A stretch of DNA of 64,000 nt from Dromiciops gliroides (Eukaryota; Chordata; Mammalia; Microbiotheria; Microbiotheriidae): positions 125,425,897 to 125,489,896 of the forward strand of contig NC_057866.1 in NCBI RefSeq assembly GCF_019393635.1. The letters run 5' to 3'. Position 1 is the first letter of the stretch, and each line of letters opens with the position of its first letter. A program made the translations under genes and the position numbers. A model generated the notes under the pieces. The model had not been told where the DNA came from and searched no databases. It saw nothing but the letters and a program-made list of their open reading frames with translations. Below are positions 12,041 through 23,010 of this stretch, one piece after another.

Positions 12041-12454
12041 AAAAGATTAACATAGAAAATAGCTATTGCATGTAAATGAAAACATCCCCTAAAGGAAGGC
12101 ATAATTCAGAATATTAAAAAATTAGAGATGATCCTGGAGAACAGAAATGAAACATATCTCCCTTTTCACAGCAGACAAATGAGGGATGACTAGGGCAGAA
12201 TGTAGTATACATTGTATAATGCAGTCCATGCATCATGTGTTTTAGCTCATTAGTTTTTTTTTAAAAAGAGCTCTCATACTCCCCCCAGTCTTGTCTCCTC
12301 TACACAAAACCCAGCTCCTGTAACTGATTTTCAGACATTCTGCTTTTAGTTCCCTCTCCATTTTTATTTCCCTCCACTAGACATTGTGGTGGGTGAAAGA
12401 TGAAGTGATTTCATCTTTCCCCTGTCACAACACATAAATATTTCTCCTAAAACA
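12041..12454. other. unassigned sequence
   Basis: No gene seen. A pyrimidine-rich stretch at 12280-12380 may be decayed repeat. Confidence 0.3.
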
Positions 12455-12800
12455 TGGTCCCCACAACCGAACACAGTCCAGTGGGGCAAACACTTTCTCT
12501 AATTTGAATAATACTACATTTCTATCTATTCAATGTAGGATATCATTAGCCTTTTTGGCTATCAGGTCACTTGGATGACTTGACTGAATTTGTAACCCCT
12601 TAAAAACCATTAGGTTTTCTCTACACGATCTGAGGTCCATCCATTTTTTCCCATCCTGTAATTCTGTTTGATTTTTTTAATGTCAAACTTTTACATTCAT
12701 CTCACTATATTTCATCTTCTTAGCTTCAGCCTCTCATTCCTGGCTGTCAATATATTTTTGGATCATTATTTCATTATCTAATGTTGATCCAAAATCAAGT
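12455..12800 (-). mobile_element. L3/CR1 LINE, RT region
   Basis: Reverse of the L3 reverse-transcriptase region. Plus-strand landmarks are 'accgaacacagtccagtggg', 'attagcctttttggctatca', 'catcctgtaattctgtttga' and 'tttcatcttcttagcttcag'. Old, no frame. Confidence 0.65.
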
Positions 12801-14356
12801 CTAAGATTCTTTGATTTGATGATCACTAATAGGCCATCATGTGGAAATTTTGTATTAATAAGGCACCAGAAATAGCTATAGGCTATATCCAAATATAAGC
12901 AACTGGAAGCTGGAGGAATTTCTATATGGAAGTAAAGGGGTCCTCAAAAGCGGTAACATTCCCAAATATCTAATGAACAAAACATTATGTACTCTCAGTA
13001 TCATTCCAGATTTTCTAATAAGAGAAAAGAAATCTAGAAAAGCTTTATTTTAAATTTGGATAAAAATAGAGGACTCAATGGGAACAGATGAATTCCCATT
13101 GCTATTTGACTATTATCCAGATTGTTCTCAGTGAATAAATGTGATTATTCTCCATTTTTTTTATTCACTTGTCCTTTTTTGAAAAGAAAAAAAAATTAGT
13201 TCCACTGATTTCTGGCTTTAATATATTACACCCAAGTTAGAGCAATTTCCTCAGGGCTTCTGATCTCCCCTTCCCCCCAAACCCCTTTTAAGAAGTCATA
13301 TGATTCTGACACACACAGGAGGAAGCAACTCAGTCTCACTTTGGGAAAGGACATGTTTTGCCACAGGGCTTCTAACCAGGTTTCGAGGGTTCTGTTTCTG
13401 GGTTGCAGCTGCCACTTACAGCTCTCACTGGCCTGTTGGAGCCTCCCCTTCCTTTTAAAGCCAGAGCTACAGGTAATACTTTACCTCCTGAAGGCTAGAG
13501 GGACAAGAGGGATGGAGATAACAAACCAGGGCAGTGAAAAGCAGCAGGAGCAGAATGCAACTTCCCAAAAGCTACAGACTGTCTGCCTTCCCTCTCCGAG
13601 TCAGGAACCTGTGACACAATTTTCAAGGGTCCCATTTTGTAGCTGGGTCTCTGGCTGGCCTTGAGAGGCAAAAAAGGTAGAGGTGTCAGTTGCTGACTGG
13701 AATAAAAATAAACGACACAGAGTTGCTGTGGGGGACTGTACAGAAGAGAGAAAGCAAATAGAAATGCCACAGGGATGATCTCCCAGATTAAAAGAGTTGG
13801 TGCATTCCTTAAATCTTTAGAGCAAAGTCATAAAGATCATTTAATGCTAATAAATAAAATAGGCTACATTGAGAAGTGACAACATAGCCACCCTGAAGCT
13901 GAAAAACACAATATAATTAATTTGCTTTAGTCCAAATTTTGAGCCAAGGGGGATATTTTCTTTGTCTTTGTCAACCTTGCGAACATTAAGGGGAGATTAA
14001 TGGCCCCAGTGTTAAATGAAACCATCAACAAATGGCTAAATGTACCCATATCCTAGATCTACTCATAGTCACCTAAAGATGGAGAAGATTGAATTAGATA
14101 AACTCAGACTGATGAGGAATAAACACAAAACTCCAAATGGGCTACTACTCATCAATGAAGACATTAAGAAAACTTTAACCAGCTCTTCCCACTTCTAGTC
14201 ACCCCAGGCTATTTAAGACTCTCCACCATTTCTTTCCCGATTACCGTATTTAGTTTAAAAACCAGGCAAGCAAGAATCCTGCCTCTGATTTCTAGATAGC
14301 ATGGACTGGGGAACCTAAACAGGGATTAGGTGCAGAATAGTGGGAGCTTTTGTCTA
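12801..14356. other. unassigned sequence, two short open frames
   Basis: 13341-13664 (plus, 107 codons) and 13495-13770 (minus, 91 codons) overlap each other and show no domain I recognise. The base composition is higher in GC than its neighbours at 13340-13700. It could be a conserved or exonic island, but nothing proves coding. Confidence 0.3.
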
Positions 14357-14368
14357 AGAGAGGGGTTC

Positions 14369-14432
<64 letters not shown>

Positions 14433-14642
14433 GGATCCTTTTGTCACCCTGGCAAAACCTATGTACCCCTTCCCAGAATAATGTTTTAAAACAATTGAAG
14501 GAAATGTTAAATTCAGTTAAACTCAGAGGTTAATGAAAATTAAAATGTAATTTTTCCCCATCCAAATTCATGCCTCCCACCAAATCAATATTCATGGATC
14601 TCTTGAGAGTCCACAGACCCCGGATTAAGAATACCTGGTCTA
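14357..14642 (+). mobile_element. hAT-like nonautonomous DNA element, copy 2
   Basis: Begins 'agaggggttcttag' and ends 'gattaagaatacctggtc', an imperfect inverted pair of gttctta/taagaat. The body has 'ttcccagaataatgttttaa' and 'atctcttgagagtccacaga'. A GT array occupies the position just inside the left end. Exact family unsure. Confidence 0.5.
14372..14429. repeat. (GT)n microsatellite, about 29 units
   Basis: Uninterrupted GT dinucleotide array of about 58 bp, which yields a meaningless Cys-Val frame. Confidence 0.98.
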
Positions 14643-14984
14643 AGAGATAAATGTCCTCTCTGGCCATTTTTATTGTTAGCCTATTGATGGCAAATATGAG
14701 CTATGGAGAATGGCCTTTTGGGCAGAACCATTAGGGGCAATTAATAGCTCTTGCCAGGGGAGGAGGAAGGAATGTTTAAATGAGAGAGGAGAGGAAAATA
14801 AAGGAGGTAGGGGTGGGGGGAGAACAACCTATAAATCTCAACACAGCCTCCAGTTTTCCTCTTATTCAAACATACACAATCACAGAGGTAAACTGATTGA
14901 TTGAAACTCCCAATTCCACATACACCCATAAAGCTGCACATTTCTAATATGTGGCTCCTTTTCCCCTCCAAGGCAACCCCTGCT
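14643..14984. other. unassigned sequence
   Basis: Purine-rich at 14755-14825. No gene or family recognised. Confidence 0.3.
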
Positions 14985-15001
14985 GAAAAAAGTAATAACA
15001 A

Positions 15002-15134
15002 GGGCAGCTAGGTGGCACAGTGGATAAGCACTGGCCCTGGATTCAGGAGAACCTAAGTTCAAATCCGGCCTCAGACACTTGACACTAACTAGCTGTGTGA
15101 CCCTGGGCAAGTCACTTAACCCTCATTGCCCAGC

Positions 15135-15164
<30 letters not shown>
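15002..15164 (+). mobile_element. WSINE1-type CORE-SINE
   Basis: Full copy with cattgcc-type tail and A/G tail. A 17-bp TSD with two mismatches (aaaaaagtaataacaag / aaaaaagttacaacaag) flanks it; the right copy is at 15165-15181. Confidence 0.9.
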
Positions 15165-15171
<7 letters not shown>

Positions 15172-15186
15172 TTACAACAAGCATAA

Positions 15187-16010
15187 ATACATAGACAAGA
15201 ATGTGCCTGCCCTCCAGGAGCTTACAATCTATAGGGAGGGACACAATGTATACCCAAATAAGGACTTACAAAATAAATACAAGGTAATTTTGTGGAGAAA
15301 GGCCTGCTTGGGAGATGGTATTTGAGCTGAGCTTTGAAGAAAGCTAGGGTTTCCATTAGGCAGAAGTGAGGGGGGAGGTGAAGGCAAGAAGATGGAAGAC
15401 ACAATGGCTTATTTGGGGAAAAACAAGAAATCCAAGGATGAGATAAAGTGTGGTGGGTGGGTCGTTTTAAAGGTTTTCTTGTTTTGTTTTGTTTTGTTTT
15501 CTGAACTTAAACATTAAAAATATGAGCATTTACATATACATAGTAGAATAGAAAAAAATTATACAGGAACTGGTTTGTCTTCTTAAATACATAATAAATC
15601 CAAGATTTAACTTTCAAAGGTGTCCTGCTTGTCTGTGATTCTTTTTGGCCTTAAGAAGGCTGGTCTGGCTGGACCTAAGAGGGAGTAGAGGGGACTCATG
15701 TAGAATTATAAGAAGGCTGGAAAGCCTTGAAGCCTGGCTGTTGATTGTTTTAAATGATAAATGGATAAATGATAAATGTACTTGACCCCAGCAATAATGG
15801 AGAGCTTCTGGAGTGACCTGGTCAGATTGCTGCTTTAGAAAGAAAACAAAAAAAAAAAAAAGGAAAACATTTTTTTTTAATTTAAATTAAAAAAAAGAAA
15901 GAAAGAAAACCCCGACAGCTGTTTAGAGAAAGAAGGGGCTTGAGGTGGGAGATGACTGCACTGGTCCAGGTGAGATGGAGAGGGGCCAAGAACCTGAAGT
16001 AGGACATGAG
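15187..16010 (-). mobile_element. L2 LINE, 3' UTR to ORF2, antisense
   Basis: The minus-strand order starts with the L2 3' end ('ctccaggagcttacaatcta' on plus) and continues into ORF2 ('tggagtgacctggtcagatt', 'actgcactggtccagg'). A GTTTT- and AT-rich block at 15470-15620 and an A-rich one at 15840-15910 interrupt it. Confidence 0.6.
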
Positions 16011-16164
16011 GTAGAATCATCAATATAGAGCTACTGATGTTCACTTCAACTTAATTTCACCCGGAGAAAAATGTTGGCTCAGGAAAGGAGGACATACCCA
16101 GTTTGGTTGGACCTACATTCTCCACTCCTGGCCTGTTAGAGAAAAAAGCAACAAAATGGTATAA

Positions 16165-16310
16165 TGTGAGACCTGACAACTCTGTGATTTTACAAATGGA
16201 GAAACTAAGAATCAGAAAAATTTCATGTGACTTGCCCAAGGTTAGGGTAGTAAAGAGAGTCAGTGGTGGAGCCATAATTCAGAGCCATGTCTTCTGACTA
16301 CAAAAAATCC
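16165..16310 (-). mobile_element. MIR-type SINE, partial
   Basis: 'gattttacaaatggagaaac', 'tgacttgcccaaggttaggg' and 'ttcagagccatgtcttctga' are reversed MIR core words. Confidence 0.6.
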
Positions 16311-16389
16311 AATGTTCTTGACACTTGTCCAGGATGTCTCTCCTCCTTTACCTCAGAAGAGCAATTAAACATTAATTATAGATAAGTAT

Positions 16390-16550
16390 AAATTATACTT
16401 GGAATCAGAGGCCCTTCTTGGGTTTGAATTCTGTCTCTTTACTACCCCCTTGGGCAAGTCTCTTAATCCCTCTAAGCCTCTTTTCCTTCTTGTATAAAAT
16501 GGGGGTGTTAGAGTAGATGTTCTCCGAAGTCCCTTTCATTTCTAATTGCT
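16390..16550 (+). mobile_element. MIR3 SINE
   Basis: 'ttgggcaagtctcttaatcc' core, 'tgtataaaatgggggtgtta' and 'gaagtccctttcatttctaa' tail. Confidence 0.65.
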
Positions 16551-16734
16551 ACTGAACATCCTCAATATCACTTTGTGGAGGGTGGATTGGAAACCAGTGA
16601 GACTTGAGTCAGGATCCTACAATCTGTTTGACAACTGTCAATGGTGCTCCAATTCTAGCCAGTAGCCGACAGTAGTGGATGTAACTCATGGGCCTTGTCA
16701 TCTGCCCTTCCATTGCTTCCTAAGGTCCACTGGG

Positions 16735-16895
16735 CATTTCCATCTGTCTTGAAGCTGAACCTTCCTAAATGTGGTGTCTTTCCCAATTAGATTCTGAGTT
16801 TTTAGAGAAGGGACTATCCTGCTTTTCTCTTTGCATCCCCAGCATTTAGCACAGTACTTGGCACATAACCAGTGCTTAATTACTGTTTTTCTATT
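16735..16895 (+). mobile_element. L2 3' end
   Basis: 'attagattctgagtttttag', 'cagcatttagcacagtactt' and 'ggcacataaccagtgcttaa' are the terminal L2 words. Confidence 0.65.
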
Positions 16896-17184
16896 CTATT
16901 CCATCAGATGTGTTCTTTCTACTATGTCTCAATTCCCACAGCTGACCTAAGCCTTAAGAGACTTAGAGACCCTAAGCCAATCCACCCCCAAATGTCTGAT
17001 TTAAATCAAACAGGAGAATGCTTAGGTTTTCCTGAGTCTTTGGCAGGAATATGTGTACCCAAACCCTTTCCAGGTTTTTACTTAGTTATTCCTCCTTTGT
17101 ATTTGTAGCCCAATTCCTAGGGTCAATAGCATCTGAAAATGCTTTCAGTCGAGTAATTAAGAGTTAACTAACTCTCAAGGGCAG
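16896..17184. other. unassigned sequence
   Basis: A 78-codon frame at 16872-17108 begins within the L2 tail and has no domain. I see no gene. Confidence 0.3.
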
Positions 17185-17575
17185 CACTTAGTTATTAATA
17201 ATAGCTAGTATTTACATAGCATGTATATAAACCAGGTTACAGGCAGTTAGGCAGCTCAGTGAACAGATCACCAGGCCTAGAGTCAGGAAGACTAGTCTTC
17301 CTAAGTTCAAATATGACCTCAGACAGATACTATCGGTGTGATCCTGGGCAAGTCAATTAACAAAGTTTACCTCAATTTCCTCATCTGTAAAATGATCTGA
17401 GAAGGAAATGGCAAAACCAGTCCAGTGTCTGCCAAGAAAACCCCAATTTGAGCCACAAAGAGTCAGACAGGATTGAATAACAATAACAAATGAGCCAGGC
17501 ACTGTACAAAGCACTTTACAATTATTTTCTTATTTATTCTGCACAACAACCTTGGAAAGCAAATTCTATTTCTTA
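17185..17575 (-). mobile_element. MIR SINE split by MAR1
   Basis: 'taatagctagtatttacata' on the left and 'gagccaggcactgtacaaag', 'cacaacaaccttggaaagca' on the right are one reversed MIR, separated by the MAR1 at 17240-17489. Confidence 0.65.
17240..17489 (+). mobile_element. MAR1-type CORE-SINE (long form)
   Basis: Head 'aggcagctcagtgaacagat', CORE, 'ctgagaaggaaatggcaaaa', 'gccaagaaaaccccaa' and a 'ttgaataacaataacaa' end. Diverged from the consensus, hence old. Confidence 0.8.
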
Positions 17576-17582
17576 GCCTACT

Positions 17583-17715
17583 ATTCACACTACCCTTAGA
17601 GTGTAAGCTTCTTGTGACAAGGGATTGTTTCATTCTTTGGCATTGTCTCCTGATCACCTAGTACAATGACTGGAACACAGTAGGTACTTGATAAATACTT
17701 GTTGATTGAGTAATT
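17583..17715 (+). mobile_element. L2 3' end
   Basis: 'gagtgtaagcttcttgtgac', 'tagtacaatgactggaacac' and 'gataaatacttgttgattga' are terminal L2 words. Confidence 0.65.
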
Positions 17716-18090
17716 GGTGTCAACCATACCAGACCTCCCTTTTCCAAAATTTGAAACTAGCAGATCGGGAGACCAAATCCCCAGGAATGCCCTTGTCCTC
17801 ATAATTTATTCGCCCTAATGAGCTCTCTATCTTGGGCATAGATTTGGCTTCCATTTCTCCCCCTCTTCTTTTTAAGATTGGATACCTCTTGGGTTTACAT
17901 CACAGTCATTTCTGTACATGTGCCTTCATTCACAGTCTCTAGCCCTAATGAATCTCTTTTTTCTTTAAAACAAATAAAAAATAGTCAAGCATGGCGAATC
18001 ACTGTACTGTAATGTAGCATTTCACAACGTGGTTCTCTGTCTTTCCAACAAGGGAGCATGAAGTATTTCTTCATTTCTCTCCCTCCAATT
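17716..18090. other. unassigned sequence
   Basis: No gene or family recognised before the TTCC array. Confidence 0.3.
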
Positions 18091-18093
18091 TTT

Positions 18094-18214
18094 CTTCCTT
18101 CCTTCCTTCCTTCCTTCCTTCCTTCCTTCCTTCCTTCCTTCCTTCCTTCCTTCCTTCCTTCCTTCCTTCCTTCCTTCCTTCCTTCCTTCCTTTCTTCCTT
18201 CCTTCCTTCCTTCC
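18094..18214. repeat. (TTCC)n microsatellite at the poly-A end of a pseudogene
   Basis: About 120 bp of TTCC with one interruption. It directly follows the poly-T of the POLR2L retrocopy, so it probably grew out of that A-tail. Open frames of Phe-Leu-Pro-Ser or Glu-Gly-Arg-Lys are artefacts. Confidence 0.97.
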
Positions 18215-18790
18215 TTTTTTTGATGTCCCCAATAGCAGGTTTATTGCCAATTCTGGAGGTTCTGTGGCAGACAGCTGAGCAGGGCCTTCAGGGGTTGGGG
18301 CTCTTTTCCTCTCCATGTGGCAGATAGCTGATGGGGGCCTTCAGGGGTGGGGGCTCACTTCTCCAGGGGCACATAGCTCAGGAGCTTCTTTCTCTCTTTT
18401 TTTTTTTGGTGAGGCAATTGGGGTTAAGTGATTTGCCCAGGGTCACACAGCTAGTAAGTGTTAAGTGTCTGAGGCCGGATTTGAAGTCAGGTCCTCCTGA
18501 CTCCAAGGCCGGTGCTCTATCCACTGCGCCACCTAGCTGCCCCTAGTTCAGGAGCTTCTCAATCAGGTCCACATGCACCAGCAGTATCCACCAGCAGTAG
18601 TAGCGTTTCAGGCCCAGCACAACCAGGGCATCTCCCTCAGTGTACTCTGCCTGCAGCAGCCCCAGGTGGGTCTCCCACTTGTTGCTGATGCTCTTGCTGC
18701 ACATGAAGCAGCACACCAGGATGATCATGGGGAAGGTGAAGAGGTGGCACCAGCGCCAGGAATGCACTCAGCCATCTCCTAATCAGCCCC
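18215..18790 (-). pseudogene. POLR2L: POLR2L (RPB10/RPABC5) processed pseudogene, split by a SINE
   Basis: The minus strand encodes a clear relative of the small zinc-binding subunit shared by RNA polymerases I, II and III (usually 67 residues). The start codon is at 18728-18726 and the translation opens [19 protein letters not shown]. The block [12 protein letters not shown] is unchanged, and HVDLIEKLL is kept near the end. A WSINE1 (18390-18543) interrupts the last codons. Beyond it the frame resumes on the other side and reaches a stop at 18357-18355. A 3' UTR-like stretch, an AATAAA (complement of 18240-18245) and a T-run (18215-18221) follow, and no introns are seen: the marks of a retrocopy. 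One of the paired cysteines of the second zinc site reads Tyr, and the two Arg after it read Trp-Trp, so the fold is unlikely to work. The CXXC near the N-terminus survives. I infer it is dead. The parent gene lies elsewhere. Confidence 0.9.
18390..18543 (-). mobile_element. WSINE1-type CORE-SINE inside the POLR2L pseudogene
   Basis: Full copy, caattgcctcac tail and TTAACACTT marker. The TSD is ag(c/t)tcaggagcttct (18375-18389 and 18545-18559), which duplicates the pseudogene's codons for the KLL region. Confidence 0.95.
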
Positions 18791-19573
18791 AACGGTGTGC
18801 CCTCCTTTCAATTTCAATGCAAATCAACAAGGACACATTAAACACCAACTATTTGCAAGGAACTTTTTCTTCTCATTAATTTTAGAAACTTTGAAGCTTC
18901 TTTGAAGATCTGGTTGCAGAACCATTTTCAAATATCTGCTGATATTTGAAATAACGTGTAAAACAGAAGGACCATAAAATTAGAGAAAGGCAAATGTCCT
19001 CCCAATTTTTTTTTAAATGAGGAGAATAGAATCTTCAAACTATAGGCTGGTGAGCTCTACTTTGATTCCTGAGAAAATTTTAGAACAGATCATTAAACAG
19101 ATTGGAGGGTGAACATAAAAAAGGAAGCAGTGATTACAAAGAGCCAACGTGGCTTCATCAGGAACACGCCAGGCTAGCCATGTTGCCTTTTTTGATAGGA
19201 TCACCAAATTTTCAGCTGAGGAAAATGCTGTTTACCTAGATTTTTAGCAAAGCTTTTGATAAAATATCTCCTACTATTCTTGTGGATAAGATGCAGGCAA
19301 GGATAAAATAATAGTAGAATTAGAACTTATTGGAGGAAGTGGTAGTTAGTGGTTCAATATCAACATGGAGGAGGTGTTCCGTAGAAAACTCCAGGCAACT
19401 CTGCTTGGCCTTATTCTGGTTAATATTTTTTCAATGACTTGGACAAAGGCATAAATGGTATGCTCATCAATACACTAGATGACACTACGCTGGGAGGAAT
19501 AGTCACTGGAACACACTGGAAGATATATATATATAGGGTATAGCATTGAGTTGAATCTAATAAGATGACATTT

Positions 19574-19825
19574 TTGTTGCTGTTCAGTCATTTCAGTTGT
19601 ATTCAACTCTTCGTGATCCCTTACGGGGTTTTCTTCACAGAGATACTACACTGGTTTGCCATTTCCTTCCCTGGCTTGTTTTACAGATGAGGAAACTGAG
19701 GCAAACAGGGTTAAATGACTTGCCCAGGGTCACGCAGCTGGTAAATGTCTGTAGCTGGGTTTGAACTCAGGAAGATGAGTCTTCCTGACTCAAGGCTTGG
19801 CATTCTATCCACTATACCACCTAAT
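19574..19825 (-). mobile_element. MAR1-type CORE-SINE inside L3
   Basis: Reversed long form: 'ttgttgctgttcagtcattt', 'cagatgaggaaactgaggca', 'cttgcccagggtcacgcagc', 'actataccacctaattg'. It splits the L3 between 'ctgaatctaataagatgaca' and 'gggataaatgtgaagtct'. Confidence 0.85.
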
Positions 19826-20191
19826 TGAAATGAACTAGGGATAAATGTGAAGTCTGGAACTTGGGATCAAAAAAATCAACTTCACAAGTACAAGATAGGG
19901 GAGTCTGAATAAGATCTAGGGGCTTAATATGAGTCAGCCGTGTGATGTGGCAACCAAAAAAAGTTAATAGCATCTTGGACTACATCGGGAAAGGCCTGGT
20001 TAGTGTCCAGAATTCAAGATGTCATGGTCCAGACTTTCTCTGGAGTGTTGCAGAGGTGTGGAGGCACCACAGTTAAGAAAGAATATTGTTGGGATTTAAG
20101 AAGGATAAGCTGGTGAGTACTTAAATGAGGCAGCCAAAATGGTGAGGGGCTTTGTATTCATGTCATATGAGGAATGATGGAAAGAACTAGG

Positions 20192-22206
20192 AACGGTAGG
20201 TAATATAAAATACTTGGGAGTCTACTTGCCAAGACAAACCCAGGAACTCTATGAACACAACTACCAAACACTCTTCACACAAATCAAATCAGATCTAAAT
20301 AATTGGAAAGATATCAATTGCTCATGGATAGGCAGAACTAATATAGTAAAAATGACAATACTGCCTAAATTAATTTACTTATTCAGTGCCATACCAATCA
20401 GGCTACCTAAAAATTATTTTATACAGCTAGAAAAAATAATAACAAAATTCATCTGGAAAAACAAAAAATCAAGAATATCCAGGGAAATAATGAAAAAAAA
20501 TTCACAGGAAGGTGGGTTAGCGGTACCAAACCTGGAGCTTTACTATAAAGTGGCAGTCATCAAAACTATCTGGTACTGGCTAAAAAAATAGAGTGGTAGA
20601 TCAATGGAATAGGCTAGGCTCAGGAAATGCAGTAGTAAATGACACTAGTAATGTAGTGTTTGATAAACCCAAAGACTCCAGCTTCTGGGATAGGAACTCA
20701 GTATTTGACAAAAACTGCTGGGAAAACTGGAAGATAGTATGGCAGAAATTAGGCTTAGACCAATATCTTACACCTTATACTAAAATAAGGTCAAAATGGA
20801 TACATGATTTAGACATAAGAGGTGATACCATAGGTAAATTAGGAGAGAAAGGAATAGTGTACCTATCAGATCTTTGGCAAAGAGAACAGTTTTTGACCAA
20901 ACATGAGATAGAGTATATTATAAAATGCAAAGTGGATGATTTTGATTATATTAAATTAAAAAATTTTTGTACAAACAGAAGCAATGCATCCAAAATTGGA
21001 AGGGAGGCAGAAAGATGGGAAACAATTTTTGAGGCCAGTGCTTCTGATAAAGGCCTCATCTCTAAAATATATAGGGAATTAAATCAAATTTATAAGAATC
21101 CAAGTCATTCCCCAATTGAGAAATGGTCAAAGGATATGAACAGGCAGTTTTCTGATGAAGAAACCAAAGCTATCTATTCCCATATGAAAAAATGCTCTAA
21201 ATCTCTAATGATTAGAGAGATGCAAATTAAAACAACTCTGAGGTACCACCTGACACCTATCAGATTGGCTAAAATGACAAAAAAGGAAGATAATAAATGT
21301 TGGAGAGGCTGTGGGAAAATTGGAACACTAATGCATTGTTGGTGGAGCTGTGAGCTGATCCAACCATTCTGGAGAGCAATTTGGAATTATGCCCAAAGGG
21401 CGATAAAGCTGTGCATACCCTTTGACCCAGCAATCCCACTTTTAGGTCTTTTGCCCAAAGAAATCATGGAAGGGGGAAAGGGACCCACATGTACAAAAAT
21501 ATTTATAGCTGCTCTTTACGTGGTAGCAAGGAATTGGAAGTTATGGGGGTGCCCATCAATTGGGGAATGGCTGGACAAGTTGTGGTATATGAATACAATG
21601 GAATACTATTGTGCTGTAAGAAATGATGAGCAGGAAGAGTTCAGAGAAACCTGGAGAGGCTTACGTGAGCTGATGATGAGTGAGATGAGCAGAACCAGAA
21701 GAACATTGTACACAGTATCATCAACATTGAGTGTTGACCTACTGTGATGGACTATATTCTTCTCACCAATGCAATGGTACAGAAGAGTTCCAGGGAACTC
21801 ATGATAGAAGAGGATCTCCAAATCCAAGAAAAAAAAAGAAAGAAAGAACTGTGGAGTATAGATGCTGATTGAATCATATTATTTCTTTTGTTTTGGGTGC
21901 TGTTGTGTTTTTTTTTCTATTTTGAGGTTTTGCATCACTGCTCTGATTCTTTCTCTTGTAACAGGATTAATGCAGAAATAGGATTAATGTTATTATGTGT
22001 ATATATATATGTGTGTGTATATATATATCTATATGTATATGTATAGAGATATATAGATATAACCTATATCAGATTACCTGCTGTCTAGGGGAGGGGGGAG
22101 GAAGGGGAGGGAGGGAGAAAAATCTGAAATTGTAAAGCATGTATAAACAAAAGTTGAGAACTATCTTTACATGTAACGGAAAAAATAAAATATCTCATAA
22201 AAAAAA
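20192..22206 (+). mobile_element. 5'-truncated young L1, about 2.0 kb
   Basis: Contains the C-terminal third of ORF2, then the 3' UTR (TG/TA-rich block 22000-22060, 'acctgctgtctaggggaggg', 'atctttacatgtaacgg') and a poly-A tail. An 11-bp perfect TSD, aaagaactagg, flanks it (20181-20191 and 22207-22217). It lies in the L3 copy. The truncation lies beyond the reverse-transcriptase active site, so it was dead on arrival. Confidence 0.95.
20193..21747 (+). pseudogene. L1 ORF2 C-terminal part, one frameshift
   Basis: Two abutting frames, 20193-20591 and 20592-21747, read as one LINE-1 ORF2 C-terminus. The first opens at the truncation edge with GNIKYLGVYL and covers the thumb-like region after the RT palm (LPKLIYLFSAIPIRLP, then KFIWKNKKSRIS). 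The second runs to the natural stop. About 250 residues into it lies a CX3CX7HX4C knuckle (CWRGCGKIGTLMHCWWSC), the known C-terminal cysteine motif of L1 ORF2. The break sits at seven A residues (20582-20588); with six the frame would be continuous. The endonuclease and the catalytic palm are absent. The single lesion in 1.5 kb suggests a recent insertion. Confidence 0.92.
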
Positions 22207-22379
22207 AAAGAACTAGGGATGCTTAGCATAGAGAAGACTCAGTTAGGAATGCAATAGCTGGGTTCCAGTATCAGAAGGGTAGTCAAGTGTAAGGACTGGG
22301 TGGAAGTTCAATAGAAGTAAATTTAGGTTTGACATCAAGGGACATTTCTTGACAATCAGAACTGTCTAAAAGAAGAGTT

Positions 22380-22858
22380 GAGGCAGCGAGGTGCCTTGGT
22401 GGATAGAGCCCTGGGCCTGGAGTCAGGAAGGCCTGAGTTCAAATTCAGCCCCAGACTTCTACTAACTGGGTATAACAGAGATCATATCTTGCAAACCCCA
22501 AAGCATGCTCCTATTGCAAACCCTTATTAAAAGCTCGTTTTTGTTTCCTGAGATGGAGTCTAACCTGGAAAGTCTGAGATGGCTGGACCACAGAGGTACA
22601 TGATACAATGCTGGCCTTCAGGGGGTTACAATCTAGGGATCATGTCTCTGAAATACTTTCCTCATTCCAGCCTACTTAAAAGCTTGTTTATGTCTCAGGG
22701 GATCAGAGGAAAAGAGACATCTTCCTTATTGTGCCCTTCAGCTCTGTTTGCCTTTGATCCACTGGGGAAGGAAATGGCCAACCACTCCAGGATCTTGGCC
22801 AAGAAAATGCCATCAGGGTTCACAAAGAGTTGGATGTGACTGAATGGAGGAACGACAA
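22380..22858 (+). mobile_element. MAR1-type CORE-SINE with an internal unknown insert
   Basis: Head 'aggcagcgaggtgccttggt' to 'cagacttctactaactggg' (about 22475), then about 280 bp of foreign sequence, then the MAR1 tail from about 22760 ('ggggaaggaaatggccaacc', 'gccaagaaaatgccat', 'gactgaatggaggaac'). Lies inside the L3. Confidence 0.7.
22476..22758. other. unidentified insert within MAR1
   Basis: Not MAR1 and not L3. It has a repeated theme: 'attaaaagctcgtttttgtt' with 'ctgagatgg', and 'cttaaaagcttgtttatgtc' with 'tcaggggatc' about 175 bp later. No TG/CA ends or TSD that I can fix. It may be an LTR piece. Confidence 0.35.
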
Positions 22859-23010
22859 AACAATAGGAAAATTGGCTACCTTAAGAAGTGCTGGGCTCTC
22901 CTCTTTACAGATATTCAAGTAGAGGCGAGATGACTACTTGGCGTATACTGTATTGGGGATTTCTTGTGGATATGGGTTGGACTGGATGTCTGAAAAGTAC
23001 CTGGGACACT

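Larger units (their letters stand above)
18985..23010 (+). mobile_element. L3/CR1 LINE, RT to 3' end, with nested insertions
   Basis: An old CR1-clade LINE in at least four pieces. 18990-19573 is RT coding remnant, with 'gcttcatcaggaacacgcca', 'gatttttagcaaagcttttg' (the region of the FxKAFD motif) and 'caatgacttggacaaaggca'. 19830-20180 has 'aaaaaaatcaacttcacaag' and 'gggcttaatatgagtcagcc'. 22218-22379 and 22860-23010 are the 3' end ('gactacttggcgtatactgt', 'ggttggactggatgtctgaa'). Stops and frameshifts throughout; it cannot be active. Confidence 0.75.

Noticed and set aside
13341..13770. Overlapping plus and minus frames of 107 and 91 codons
   Set aside because: They oppose each other and neither has a known domain; chance frames in a GC-richer patch.
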